Source: CAYNNP01 sp964398215 (GTDB lineage Bacteria; Planctomycetota; Planctomycetia; Pirellulales; Pirellulaceae). From it: 6,551 bases of DNA. This document shows positions 6,479 through 6,551 of the stretch, in pieces. The stretch is taken from positions 1 to 6,551 of the forward strand of contig CAYNNP010000309.1 in the NCBI GenBank assembly GCA_964398215.1, read 5' to 3'. Made by a program: the position numbers and the translations under genes. The number at the start of each line of letters is the position of its first letter. The stretch's first letter is position 1. A model generated the notes under the pieces. It was given only the letters and a program-made list of their open reading frames with translations. It made no database searches and had not been told where the DNA came from.

Positions 6479-6551
6479 GCGGCAAGGCGATAGCCGCCGT
6501 TTTTGTGGCGTTCGATTTCTGCGCAAATTAGCCGACGGCTAATGCCTTGCC
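6479..6551. repeat. Inverted-repeat element with GGCAAGGC ends, running to the window edge
   Basis: The segment ggcaaggcgatagccg (6481-6496) recurs inverted at 6536-6551 with 14 of 16 bases matching, around a 39-base centre. Each arm also folds alone: gcggc (6479-6483) pairs with gccgc (6493-6497) and is followed by TTTTT at 6500-6504, and attagccg-a-cggctaat (6527-6543) is a perfect 17-base dyad. This fits a dispersed intergenic palindromic repeat. The left arm could also act as a plus-strand terminator, although no plus-strand gene ends here. The element may continue past the window. Confidence 0.6.

Larger units (their letters stand above)
6235..6551. other. Non-coding region upstream of the DUF547 gene
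   Basis: No coding sequence can be supported on either strand in these 317 bases. It holds two dyads nearer the gene (6285-6299 and 6331-6353), a weak 5-bp inverted repeat (6385-6389 with 6402-6406), and a larger inverted-repeat element at the right edge (6479-6551). The DUF547 promoter must lie here, but I could not find a convincing -35/-10 pair. Confidence 0.6.

Overview
The window looks like a piece of a planctomycete chromosome, most likely from the Pirellulaceae (Rhodopirellula and relatives). This is inferred from protein architecture and was not tested by a search. The indicators are a LEPR-XLL-type N-terminus, a reprolysin-like protease with GEVED repeats and a C-terminal dockerin-like EF-hand pair on one very long polypeptide, a secreted DUF547 protein beside it, and sparse gene packing with weak Shine-Dalgarno signals.

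Layout: both convincing genes are on the minus strand. Reading along that strand (right to left), positions 6551-6235 are non-coding and hold an inverted-repeat element at the right edge plus two dyad symmetries upstream of the next gene. Positions 6234-5122 encode a 370-residue exported DUF547 protein. Positions 5121-4847 are a 275-base gap with a plausible extended -10 promoter for the next gene. Positions 4846-92 encode a 1584-residue surface or secreted zinc metalloprotease. Positions 91-1 contain a strong hairpin just past its stop codon, which may be a terminator.

The large protein is the main content. In order it has a LEPR-XLL-like secretion motif, a reprolysin-type propeptide, a His/Asp tandem-repeat linker, a metzincin catalytic domain (HExxHxxGxxH), two beta-sandwich-like segments, two GEVED repeats, a jelly-roll-like segment, a third GEVED repeat, another beta-rich segment and a dockerin-like EF-hand pair. 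Two points deserve attention. The Met-turn position appears to be Gln rather than Met, and the propeptide is joined to the catalytic domain by a 67-residue tract with 24 histidines built from 21-bp and 6-bp tandem repeats.

Both genes encode exported products on the same strand, but the gap and the separate promoter signal argue against a tight operon. Nothing in the sequence shows that they work together. I see no RNA gene, CRISPR array, transposase or integrase.
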